Shown here: positions 40,417-52,500 of the stretch, piece by piece
Position numbering within the stretch: the first letter of the stretch is position 1
Layout: the number at the start of each line of letters is the position of its first letter
Source: Serilophus lunatus
Taxonomy: Eukaryota; Chordata; Aves; Passeriformes; Eurylaimidae
Length of the DNA: 64,000 nt
NCBI GenBank assembly: GCA_013399895.1
Contig: VXBA01000466.1
Coordinates: forward strand, 62,001-126,000
Reading direction: 5' to 3'
Program-made: the position numbers and the translations under genes
Notes under the pieces: model-generated
What the model saw: only the letters and a program-made list of their open reading frames with translations
Databases searched by the model: none
What the model was told of the DNA's origin: nothing

Positions 40417-42027
40417 GTAAGTCTGCTACTTGCAGCTGTGGTTGAATGCACTTGACATTTACAAGCCTTAGCAGAAAATGTATTATTTTAGTTAATTAAC
40501 TGAAGTAGTCTACAAGTACATGTATTTCCACTGAACATGAAATAGATCTTCATAGATTAACCAGAAGGTCTTTAAAAATCCCAAAGTTTCTAAGAAAGAA
40601 TGTCTTTTCTACTGGTAATGAAACAGAACTTCTTTAACTCTTCATTAACCCTTCCGCTTTCATGTCTTCCAACCAGGAGACCTACTTACAAAGCTTTGCT
40701 ATAATAAAATTGTTCTACACAAAATTCTGTTCATGTCATCTCTGTGTTTAAGTAACAGTACCCAGCACATCTGAAGAAGAATCACATACTAATATAACAT
40801 TAGCTTGTGTGAATAATGCAGCCTACATAAATTTTAGTTTAAATACTTAAAGGTAAGCTTTACAATTTGAAGAGTATTACACGCTATCTGCCTCAGATAG
40901 ATCTCTCTTAAGTGAGTGCTACAAGTATTCATAGTGAAACTACAGGTTAAAAATCCATATTTTAAAAAACTGTTAGTACTAATGTTCAACTCCTGTTCAA
41001 AAAGTACATTTATCAAAAAGTATCTTCAAAAAGCAAAGTTTACCCAAACCCAATGAAAAGATCTACTCTCTGAAGACTGGGATTCCTACTGTGCAACCAG
41101 AAAGGGGTTTGGCAGTGGAGGGGGAAAGGGGTAACCTGCATTTTTCTGCTCTGCAGAGTATTCATACAGATTAAAAATCATATGTTTTATCTACATAAAG
41201 CAAATTTAATTTTGATACATACATATCTATCATGCCCTCCAAACAGCCTCATTTCCTTAAGTATTAACTACTCCTTTCCTTAAATAATTTGGAAGTACCA
41301 TACACTGAAAGTAAAGCAGTCTAGATTCTGGTGAGCTAACTGCAAAGCAAGCCTTCAAAAAAATCTAGTTAAGAGAGAACATCTTGTTCCACTTCCAGAG
41401 TAGCAGAGTCCAGACCAAATGGCCCTTGTTCCTTCTAGCTGGGCAGTGTTACTTAGGTAGAGGAGAAGTGCTTACTCCAACCACATGGACTATTCCACAG
41501 AGACACAGATAACTCAGGTTTCACCTCTAAAATTTACAGAAAAGTCTCCCAGATTTCTGAGGTCTGGTTTACATGGCACAACCCCAAAATTTTACTTGAG
41601 ATATGCACAATATCAATTTCTGAAGTGACTCAGGTGTTGCACCTTATGCAGCACAGCATTATAATCCTGAAGTAATAGAACTAATTTAACTAACATTAAT
41701 CCATTTAGTAAATCAGGCAACAGGGATGCTTAGCTAGGGATGACTGAAAGCATGTTGGGCCGTGACAGCTACAATCATTTCAATATCTAACATTGTGTTA
41801 ACTTTCAAATCAATGCCCAGTGACATACAATGCCTCCACATGAAGAAAACAAATCATTTCGGGAAACTCTGCTGTTATACAATGACATATTGAAAAGTTA
41901 ACATCTGCTATCACGTGGAAAGATAAAACTGGACAAAAGAGGTAAACTTTCAGGCTTGGGGAGGTCCCATCTTTTCCATCATCACCGTGCTTCTTACCAC
42001 AATTTGGTAAGAAGTGATCTGACATAT

Positions 42028-42055
42028 TTTGTTAAAACGTATTTGTTAAAACGTA
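42028..42055 (+). repeat. Perfect 14-bp tandem duplication
   Basis: TTTGTTAAAACGTA occurs twice back to back. Each copy carries the rare CpG of this region. This looks like a recent slippage-type duplication. Confidence 0.9.
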
Positions 42056-43189
42056 CTTTCTGAGGACACCATTAAGCCATTTTCTTAACAATAAGGATAT
42101 GTTCAGGTTAAGGAAAGCAAGGCTTTCACATTTTTTCTTCCTCTTCATTGCGACATCAGCACACAATTTAAGAATTGCTTCCAAAGCTCAAGACATCAGA
42201 TATAAAACTGACACTACTTAGTCTGTTCTCCATGACACATCCAGACATATGAGCTAATACCCATTTCACAGTGAATTACAGTGCAATCCATGTTACTGTA
42301 ACCCAAGGGTGTGCTCCAGTGTTTCAGTGAAAATATATTTGTTATACTCTACGTAAGCTTACCCCTCAAACATAGGACTTGAATTTATTTCTAAAACAAG
42401 TTGGATTAGTATTTTAGCATCATTTTTTGTAATCTGTTTTTTGAAAGAGGAGAAATAAATTCCGAGAGGAATGAAAGCAATGTCCATACACAAAAAACCC
42501 TCGTAATTTGGATTAGGGCATCCTATAAGTAATGATATGTTTTGCATGTCCCTTGCACCTGGTATATCTCCAGCATACAAGGAGGTATTAATTTTTTGTC
42601 ACTAGCATGACAGCTTCTGATAAACTTGTTTCACAGTGAAGTAAAAAAAAATAAAGTCTCTCCCTAAAAAGTTTCCAGTCAACTGACATACATTAAACTA
42701 GGAAGTAAAAATCCATACAAAAATACTTTCCAGACAACTTGATAAAAACCTATGTGTACAGAAACACATGAAGCTCATTGACTATGTATATACAATTTTT
42801 CAGGTTGCATACAAAATCAATGCAACACGAATAGACCTTCATCACTATCACCCAGTAATACAGAAGACTGAAAGAGTCATAAAAATAAGTGATGGTTTTT
42901 GTTACAAGCATAAACTCTCATCACATTATTTTTAATAGGAATCAAGACTAGATAAATTAGTTCTGTGTGGAAATAATTTCATATATAAAAAAATTTGATT
43001 TCTAACCTACCAAGCAAATAAGCACTTGTGTATTTTAATATATCAAAAAGTTCACAGTTCTTGAGAATTTTACATTAGATCCCCTCTCCCTTTTACGTCT
43101 GCTTAGCTTTGCGTAAAAATTGAGAAAAAATATCCCTGTCCAGAATGCCTAGCTTCATGGCCATAAACACTTTCCACTTTTGAGTACCT

Positions 43190-43510
43190 CTGATATTTGA
43201 CAGCTCTACGAGCACTTGAACATCATTTTATCACGTTTATTTTTAATAGCACTCTCTGAGCACAGCTGCCTTGGATGCCAATCTTCTTTTCTTTTGCCTC
43301 CTGTAAATATTTGAAATAGCTATTCATTAACAGTTGCAGATTTATTCAGCACTGTTGTACTGCTTGTGAACTGAAAATAGCTTTTATTTTTTCTCTCCCT
43401 ATCTTCTGGCTGATCTGAAAAAAGCCTGCTGTTTAGGTTCAATCTGTCAAGATTTAAATTATGCTCCAGCTGAGAGCTAATCAAGGGTATCTGACCTGGT
43501 TTACAAATAA
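43190..43510. promoter_or_regulatory. Candidate conserved non-coding element
   Basis: A compositionally balanced stretch containing a forkhead-like TGTTTAG (43430-43436), an E-box CAGCTG (43467-43472) followed at once by GAGAGCTAATC, and several ATTTATT/TAATAG motifs. It is not a recognised repeat and has no coding frame. The enhancer reading is inference from motif texture only. Confidence 0.18.
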
Positions 43511-45897
43511 ACTAGGAACAAGAGCGTTATTTTTTTTCTATTTTCTTTGGGGCATTGGGCCCATATATGAAAACAAACCATGAACAGGTCACAAATACAG
43601 TTATCTTAAATTAAAGCAGAAAAAACTGGTCCCCACAGGTATCTTCCTAAAAGTTCTGGAGTATTCCAGACCTTCACTGACAACTCTTACACCTCTCGCT
43701 TACATGCAATATTTGAATTTCATATTTTAGTACTTTTGCACAATGTACACAGCATTAAAAAGCCATATATTTAAGCTATCAAGACACCCTGGTGTGCACA
43801 TCAGGAGTCCCACATATCTGTACAAATCACAGCTTTTATTTTCATGGGGTGATATTGCAGGAGGAAAAAATTCCGTCATTCATCATGATTGCTCCTAATC
43901 TAATTCCACATACAACCAAACTGTGTATAAAAGTCATCTCTCTAACATCTGAATTTATCAAGTTGTACAAAACTCTGCAAAAGTGCATTCTAAGACCTAT
44001 TTTCTTTGGATTTAGACTAGAGAATCCACAGAGCTCCCTCAAATGTAGTGGTGCAAACTGTACCTAAATTATCATTTCTGTAGCACTCACTAATAAGATC
44101 AAACTCTTGAACATCAGACACTTATTCATGTGAGAGGGTTTTAAGACAAGAAAAACTGCAGCCATGAAAATGAAAAGAACCACCAATAAAAAGAGCCACT
44201 AAAGCATCCACACAATATAACTATCTTCCCTTGGACAGCTGCTAAAGCTACAGAATACATTTTGTTTTAAAGAAGTGTTGATCAACTAGCCTGACTTTGT
44301 ATTAAATGCTATGAATCATGCCAGGGCAGCATGCAAGTAGTGTTTTCTTCTGCCTAGTCCTGACCTGTTATTTCGGAAGCAATCACGATCACTGTAGCAT
44401 TATGTCTAACGTCGATGTCAAAATATTTTAACACATATTGACTTTTGTCTTAACATGGTAGAAAAAAAAAAAAGAAAGGACAACAGTTAACCATGAGAGA
44501 GAGAGATCCATGAAATCTCTGGGACCTAGCATGCAAATTTATTTTTTATCAGATACATTCAGTATTCTTTCAACATTTTTCCCTGTCACAACTGGGCTCA
44601 TCACCACTCAGTTTTGCTCTCACTATGACTTCACTGAATACAGCATGAAAGATTACACAATTTCTTTTCATAAATTACACTTGTTTACACTTGAAATACA
44701 CTGTGAGTTGCATTACATGATGTTGAAGTCTCTTGCTTCTGTAAACTCCATCTTTTTCATTTAATCACATAACACTTTTAAAGGTCTTTGGAAGAAAGTT
44801 ATCTCAGATTAAAACAGCTCTTAGTTTCCTATTAAATTAATCTTAAGAGTTTCAATCTTATATTAGCATGAGATATGGAGATAACATGGCCTTGAGTCAC
44901 CTAGACATGGAAAGTAAGCCCTCATTACAAAAGGTGATAGAGAGGAATAGTAAAAGGCTGAGGCACACTTACTTGCTGAAATACTTCTTAAGAATAGCCA
45001 AGAGCAAGACCAATAGTCAGTGTAGTCTAGTGTCTTCTCCCACAGGATGCTTAGTGGAACGTATAAATACAGACAGCATAAAGTATTTGCTGAATACTAC
45101 GCAAATTGCACTACTCCCTCTAAGCTTTCTTCCATGCATTTGTCCTATTTCTTCCAAATGTGCAAACTTCCACTATGTCACGTGCTAGGGAGTTTCTCAG
45201 CTTTAACCACTTTATGAGATTAAGAATCCCACTGCAATTTGTTCTGAACCTGGCCTTCGCTAGTTTCGCTTAACGCCTTGAAACCTTGTACGAGCTGAGG
45301 TATCTAGCTGTTCATTTTATGAAGTAGTCGGCACATTGGTCACCTTGCAAAAGAAGGGGCAGTGGGACATGTATGACAGAAATCATTTAGCCCATAAACA
45401 GAAATGCAGCAAGGCAGAGAACAAACTGTTCTGCTACAACTCCTGTTCTCCAAGAAGGAGTGCTCTCCTTCACAGCCCCACAGCAAAGAAAGAAAAGTTA
45501 GCAGAACATATCTTGAGTAGTCTTGTGAGCGGGATGTTTCAGTGGCACAGAATCATAAACACTTCATCCCATAGAAGGCAAAACTATCCGGGAGGAGACT
45601 ACTTACCAAATTATAAAAGAAATTATTGCTGCATTCTGATAAATTACCTTTGGACTCAAAGAAGACCTATACTGTACTTGGAGGGTGCCAGGTGCAACAC
45701 AGAGCATCAGACTTGTTAAATTAACAACTTGGATTCTGGTCACCATATCTGTTTCATAACAGAAATTGCTCATTATGTTTTCACAAAAGTTTAACCTGGG
45801 GTTTTTTTAAAAAACGGCAGTAAATATATGAGCAAAATATGTATTATCAAACACAAGAAGTCCACATGGCTGAATGAATATTTACAAGGAGTAAAAA

Positions 45898-45940
45898 GGG
45901 GGGGGGAAACCCCAACAAAACAAAACAAAACAAAAAAAAA
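45898..45940 (+). repeat. G run followed by CAAAA-type low-complexity repeat
   Basis: Nine G at 45898-45906, then about three CAAAA units ending in an A run. Likely length-polymorphic simple repeat. Confidence 0.8.
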
Positions 45941-48019
45941 CTGAAAAAAAAATCCAGCACCTCTGTGGTTAAGAGAACATATAAAACCAAACTTCTATTT
46001 TAAAACCAAGTTAAAGACATAAATTTCCTTATTCCTGAAAATAAGGTCAATTAAAAAGATACAACATGCTCTAATTTGAACTGGTTTTAAAGTCAAGACT
46101 AAATACACACAAGAACAACTTCTTCTGCCCAGTGAAGACTTGAACTAATGGTTGTGGCATTACTGAAGATCATGTTTTACACTGCATTTCAAGTAATGCA
46201 AACTTAACAAAAATAAATTTATAAATTAAATTAACAAGCAAGCAATGTTATCCAGATTCTTCCTGCTGCTGTTCCACTGAATATGCATGGAAAGAATATA
46301 ACATACACTACTCGTGTATAAAATAAACAAATTAAAAAAAAAATAAAGCAAACATCAGATTCATGAGCTCTTTTCAGGAAGCCACAAGTCAGTCAAATAT
46401 TCTAGTAAAAAGCATGAAAACTAAAGAATGTTGCAACTGTCTCTTCTCTCTTCCCCAGTTAAGAAGGTATCTCATGCCCTTGCAGGAGTAGAGAAGACAC
46501 CCCAGTATATCTAGTATCATATGCAGTTTTGTAGGGCCATTTCTTATGCTACAAGCAACATAAACTGGCAAAGGAAAAAGCAGCTCAGTGATGAGAGAAG
46601 AGCTTGGATAGATCACGACATCTAGTTTTCCTGATATTCTTCCAATACCTTTCTCCAAAGGTCTAGTTCCACTGGGAGAATGCAGAATTGTACTTCTATG
46701 ATGTCAGCATCTGGGAGGATTCAGTGTCATCCTTTCAAGTTTCCAAAAAGGCATTCAGTTTACGTGGAGATCAGTCCCCTACCCTGCTTCATACAAGGAA
46801 CACTCTCGCAGCAAGAAATCAGGTGGCCTGAGGAAAGCAGGGGGTGGAAAAAAAAGGGCGTGGGAGGATGGGCAGCATGGAAGAGATGGCCAAGAAATGC
46901 TCATATTACTTGCAATGTCCTTGCAAAGTACAGCTGAAACCATAGCCTAAGGCTGAAGATCAAGTAATATTTTTAATTGTATACATCTCTGTTTTGGCCC
47001 TTTTCTACTTAACTTCTCTTTCAAACAAAAATAAAAGACACCTTTTTCATAACAATACAAAATCAGACTAGCTGTCATTCAAGGATTTAAACAGCACGAA
47101 TGCAGATACTTGAGTAGCAAAATAAAAAGGAATGAGAAGACTGAATTATATAGAGCAAATGTGACAAAAAATTGGGGTTTTCTTTCTGTTGAAGAAAAAA
47201 AAATACAACCTTTGTTAAACAGACTTTTCTGGTTCTTTAAGCTGCCAAAGCTGAGATTAGTGGAGTCTTATTGTCTGTAGGAGTCTTAGTCAGGCATGCA
47301 AAATAAGCACTTACATACATTTTATAATCTTATTTCCAACACTTTAAGCTACAACAACCTATGCACAGTCAAAAAGACTTCATAAAAAAGGAACATTACT
47401 AGACTAGGTTTGATGGTGACAAAAAGGTAATCTGGTCATGCTACGAGACATTTTGGCAGCAGCAGCATCTGGCAAATTATCTTCTGGACAATGCCTATGT
47501 ACCTCTCAAAACACTAACAGAAAGGACAGCATCTTAAACCAACAGCTGTCTGGATTTTCAAAAAATACGCATTTTCTTTCATATTACAGCATTAATAGGC
47601 TTTATATTTTGGAACAGACAGCCATCATATGAACAACATTTTGAAGCATACAAGGAATCTATCTAAAGCTATCCAAACTTATAATAATCTCCGTAAAAGA
47701 TAAAATATTACTTTCAGGAGCACAAGCCAGTACATAGAGAGTTTGACTCCTGGTAAAAATCTTCTTGTACACATGACTTTTTGCAAATTCTAGGGGGATA
47801 GCACCTCATAAAATCAATGACCATTCCTTGTTACTTCCTTCCAATCTTTCCTCAATAACCAAGTTTCCTCTGCCATGACTTACAAGACGCTGAAAAATGC
47901 CATGGTATTCACTGTGTATTCACTGACCAAACACTTATTATCCTGAAGGCAATAATGCATTATTCTACTGTTTTTCTCTGCAATTGTTTACACCACCACA
48001 TTACAAGGTCTTTGGGGTC

Positions 48020-48067
48020 ACATTTTGGGGTTTTTTGGCTTTTTTTTTTTGTTTTATTTTTGGTTTT
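48020..48067 (+). repeat. T-rich low-complexity tract
   Basis: Runs of T broken by GG and G (TTTTGGGGTTTTTTGG and similar). No associated element was recognised. Confidence 0.7.
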
Positions 48068-49330
48068 TAAAGGAACACAGTATTTACACAATAGAAATTA
48101 CACTAATGGTAAAGAGTGACAAAGTGGTTTTCCTTGAAAGGGAACAGTCCAGTTACAGTTTTGCACATTACACTGCATACTTGCAAAAGCCAGTGTGATT
48201 CATTTGTGTGTTCTAACTGAGGCACTGACATGATATTGTGGCAAATTAACTCTTTTGGCATGATTGTTCTATAATGCTATAAAATGGACAATTAAACAGA
48301 TTGGCAGGACTAAAACGTCTATAGACAGCAGAAGAAGGCATTAACACATGGAGCAAGAGAGAAAGAGGTTTCCCTTCCTCATTTCCCATGCCTAGTATCA
48401 CAGCAGATCCAGCAGCAAGGGAAGATAAAAATCATGAAATCAACCTGAAATATAGAGCACACCTACAAAATCTAATGGGCAAAATCAAGTGATTCTTCAC
48501 TTGAAAAACACAAAATTTAATTAAAAAAAAAACCAAGGTGGCCTGAGGTAAAGAGTGTATCACACCAAGGCAGGAAGGCCTCCGTAACTTTTCAATAAGA
48601 AAAGTTTTTCTGGTTTCTAAATCAGTCACTAAGAACATGTTTTCCCTAAAGTAATTCTTGCAAATAATTAGATAATCTTAACTAGAAGTATCAATTAAAG
48701 TTTGACAGAGTTCTAAAGAAATTGAAGCAATATTATATTACTGAAAGTTCTTGGCAACTATAAAAGTAGAAGATGCTATGTTCTACACCCTTAATGAAAA
48801 TATTAACAACATTTTAAACTAAATCTGAGCGTCCTGCTGATTCCTAGCATTTCTGTGAAAAACAGTGGCATGTTGTGAATCCCAGAATCCTTTGTGGCCA
48901 GAGGGCACAGAGATGATCAGTATGTTTAATATTTTGATGACAACATCAAACATACTGCAAGTGCACTGTAGAGTGATCAGCCTTTGGCAACAGTTTTTGG
49001 TGAAAACACCAAATATATTCTGCATGAGTCTATCACCTAGCAGGAAGCATTCTGACAGCAGTGGACTGACTACACATACAACACACTACAAAGACACAAG
49101 AATGGCTACACTGCTTTTGGCTCAAGGTCAGCCCACATCTGGCCATCTCAGAAGGAAACTTCAACACTAACTGCAGAATATCAAGTAAAAATAGGCAGAG
49201 AAAATTATTTTTTTAAAATGCAACTATTTTTAATAAAATAGAAGATTAGCACAAAATCCACATAGATACATTTTAACACTATTTAAATGTCATAATAAAA
49301 TGAACAGAGTAAAGTGTGTTAATAAGGGTG

Positions 49331-49561
49331 TTGTCCAAATGCCTCTACAACACCGACCAGATCTGGGCATTGAGCACCGCTGTAGGAAGCCTGTTCCAGG
49401 GTATGAGCATCCTCTCAGTTAAGGAGTATTTCCTCATGTCAAGCCCAAACCTCTCCTGAGGAATGCAGCTCTGAGCCATTCCCAAGCTTTCCGACACTAG
49501 ATGCCAGAGAAAGGAGATCAGCACCTGCACCACCCCTTCTCAGCTGGAAAATGCAATGAGG
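49331..49561 (-). mobile_element. CR1 LINE fragment lacking its 3' terminus
   Basis: Read on the plus strand, which is antisense to the element, the block carries diagnostic CR1 strings: TTGTCCAAATGCCTCTACAA, TAGGAAGCCTGTTCCAG, GAGCATCCTCTCAGTTAAGG, TATTTCCTCATGTC, AAACCTCTCCTGAGGAATGC, GAGCCATTCCC and GAGATCAGCACCTGCACC. These match the 3'-proximal part of bird CR1 in order. The terminal ATTCTATGATTCT repeat expected beyond 49331 is missing, so the copy is truncated at both ends. It lies in the same orientation as CDKAL1 and has no protein function. Confidence 0.9.
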
Positions 49562-52500
49562 AAAAAAAAGCAAGACACCAATAATTTAATGAAATTGCCA
49601 CCACATTTCTGATGTAGAATTTAAAATAATGTCAAAAAACCTTTTATGCAGCAAGACAACAGAAATAATATATGGGTCAACTTGACTGTATAAAAAAAGC
49701 CTACCAAAAAGATAACAGGAAATTCCATTCAGAGCCAAGAGGAAAGCTCACTAAACTTTTAATTTTCTTACTCAAAAGTAGCTTGAAAATAACTAGAATA
49801 TGGTAATTTACTACTGAAAAGACATACTTCTATCTTTTAAAACCTTTTTGCTATATGTTGTTGGTTATGTGTGTTGAATTGGTTACACAGTAGTTCTTAC
49901 ATACATGAAGACACTGCTTCTAATCCCTAGTGATGGATTTGAATTATATCTTTTTCTTTAAGGATCATTAAAAAAACTACATGCAGCCAATGAAAACTGA
50001 TTCATTATGCTATCCCATATAACTCTTTGAAATGGCAAGCTGGTACCAAAATATTTATCTTGGCCTAAGTATTCTGTGCATTAGCAAAGTCAGCAGGAAA
50101 AAATTAAAACATTCATAAGACACAAAACCGATACAGAAAGAATTTTAATAAACTTAATAATAACAACAAAAAACTAGCTGTCTAGCTATAGCCAAAAAGC
50201 ACAGAAAAAGAAAGAGAGGTTGTTTATCAAAGTGTCTCAAATAGAGCAGTCCAAGCTCCCTGGAATGCAATTTCAAATTATACTTCAGGAACAATATTAG
50301 AATAAAGTCTACTTTCCCAAGAAGTCAGTAAAAAGGCTGACAGAAGAGGCTTGTCTTAGAAAAACACTGTCACCATTCTCCTTCTTCCTCCCAAGGAACT
50401 CAATTCACAGACATCAGTGCGTAACACCAGTGTACTTTTCTTTGTGTTGAATTTTTTATCCAACATGTTTCTCAACAAAGTCTCTTCATCACAAGGCTAG
50501 CGTGGAAGAATAGTTAGTTTCTTTCAGGACTGATGAAGGAATTGCAAAATAAAATGCAGGAGAAAGATGCACAAGAAAATGTTTGACTTCTGATAATGCT
50601 GAGAAACCACAAATGTGTTCGTGTGGGTGTAATAGGTACATACACTTACTTGACTCAATATTGACACTTGGAGGGCCAAAACATTAGCGAGCAAGGAATT
50701 AAGATTAGTTGAGAAAGTTTTCCAGGATCACTGACAAAGGATGTGTTGAAATAACTAAGACAGTTTATTCACTCCTGGGTCTATGTCCAGGCTCCAAGTG
50801 TTTATCTCACATCAAGGTAAGACCTGTGTATACAACTGTTCTCCCTATAGTGTTAATTTCAACTCTACAAAGACCCCAAGTATACAGCCTCGGTCTCCAT
50901 CTGGATAACTGGGCACCCATTCCCTGTCAGCACGTTCAAAGACCAAATCCACTACTGAGGGCACAGAATAAGCATCCTAATTTGGTACTGCTTCTGCTAA
51001 TTAATGGGAAGCTAAAAACACTGCCAATACTTAATATTTGTCTTTTCACAACTGTCAGCTGCTCTGAAATCTCAGAGGACTTACTGATAGGTGTGCAGTG
51101 GCAAAAGAGCTACTATTAATAAAGGAGAATGTCTTGACAGTAACTCATCAGGACTACTAAAACCAAAGATCCTCAGCAAAGCTCACAGTGATGTCAAATA
51201 CTCTGGAAACCAGTCACAATATACAAAATCAATCATCATGCATAAATACCTGTTTACAGCAAACTTATAAAGAGAAAAATATTTAATGTGAATCTCTTTT
51301 AAATTCTCAACACTCCAAAATCTACCAGATGAGGGATAATTGCTAAAGACAACTAATGAAAGCCAAGACACAGAATCTTGAATTTTGGTACTCCTCTGCT
51401 TTGTAATGCTACATGTTGTCCAACATTTCCTAACAAAAGTCCCTTCAGAATTCAACACCATGCCTACCAGTGAACCATCGTGCAAATAATGGAACAAAAA
51501 TGAATTCTATTTTGCCACTACAATTATCCATCCAGAAGCAATTCTTCCACATAGTTTGAGGAAAAGTGTTTCCCAGCAAGACATGACTTGCATTTGAGCA
51601 CCCTAGTTGCTTCCATAGAATAAGCTAATATAGTAGGAATTATATAGTGTATATTTTAATAGCAGTATATTCTCCACCATCTGCAACAAGTAGGCAATGT
51701 TTAAGAAGCGTAGTTTTGTACTGGTACATGTAGACATGTAGACTAGAATGAAATAACATCTAATTGCATAAAAGCACTTCTGTTTTTAACTTAGTTTACT
51801 GGATGAGCAAAAATTGCTTGCAATTTAGTTTTATCTATGCCCAAAAAATGTCTCACAGCATGTAGGGTTTACAAATCACCAGGTAACATTGTCTCTTATA
51901 CATCCTGCTTAAGGGAAAAAAAAATAAATTTAAAGTCCTGTAATTTAGCCAAAGGCATCCCAGGATATCACTTCACACAACATTCAAAGCTCAGGCTTGT
52001 TTAACTTTTGTTCTCCTTGGCACACTGTTCACCAATGGCAGCTATGCCAGCCTTCCACTTCATATACTTAGCAAAACTACTTTGTTATACATAAAGTAGC
52101 TTTGGGAAGGAAAGAAAGAGTCCTCTCATAACTGTAAATGCAACCCCCTAAAATACAACACTGAACATAACACAGCACATTTAAAAAAACCCACACTAAT
52201 AAATCGATGATCCAAAGAAAGTGCTGTACAATCAGCTGTAGAAAACCTCTTTGCATAAACAACCTTACAGTAGACATTTGTTCTCTACTCAAAGATCCCT
52301 TTACTGTATTTCACAATGCTTTTTCTTTTACTAGATGTCTTACAGAAGTCTGCTATATATTGTGATTTGACAAGGCTTACCACGTAAAAATTTAAACTAC
52401 TGACTAAAAGTTGAACTTTACAGAAAAAACAGGAAAGTTAAATAAGAAAAAAATTCAGTAGACTACTTTCAATTTGAGATAATTACTTTGTTAATGAAAT

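Larger units (their letters stand above)
40417..49330. other. Unique AT-rich intronic sequence, no gene found
   Basis: Contains a 14-bp tandem duplication at 42028-42055, a motif-dense stretch at 43190-43510, a G-run plus CAAAA-type repeat at 45898-45940, and a T-rich tract at 48020-48067. Two plus-strand open frames (106 codons at 44868-45188 and 127 at 45336-45719) lack family resemblance and are taken as chance. Confidence 0.5.

Noticed and set aside
44868..45719. Two successive plus-strand open frames of 106 and 127 codons
   Set aside because: Different frames, no similarity to retroviral, LINE or host proteins that I can recognise.
50709..51119. 136-codon plus-strand open frame
   Set aside because: No recognisable domain, no promoter or polyadenylation context; frames of this size occur by chance in 64 kb read in six frames.
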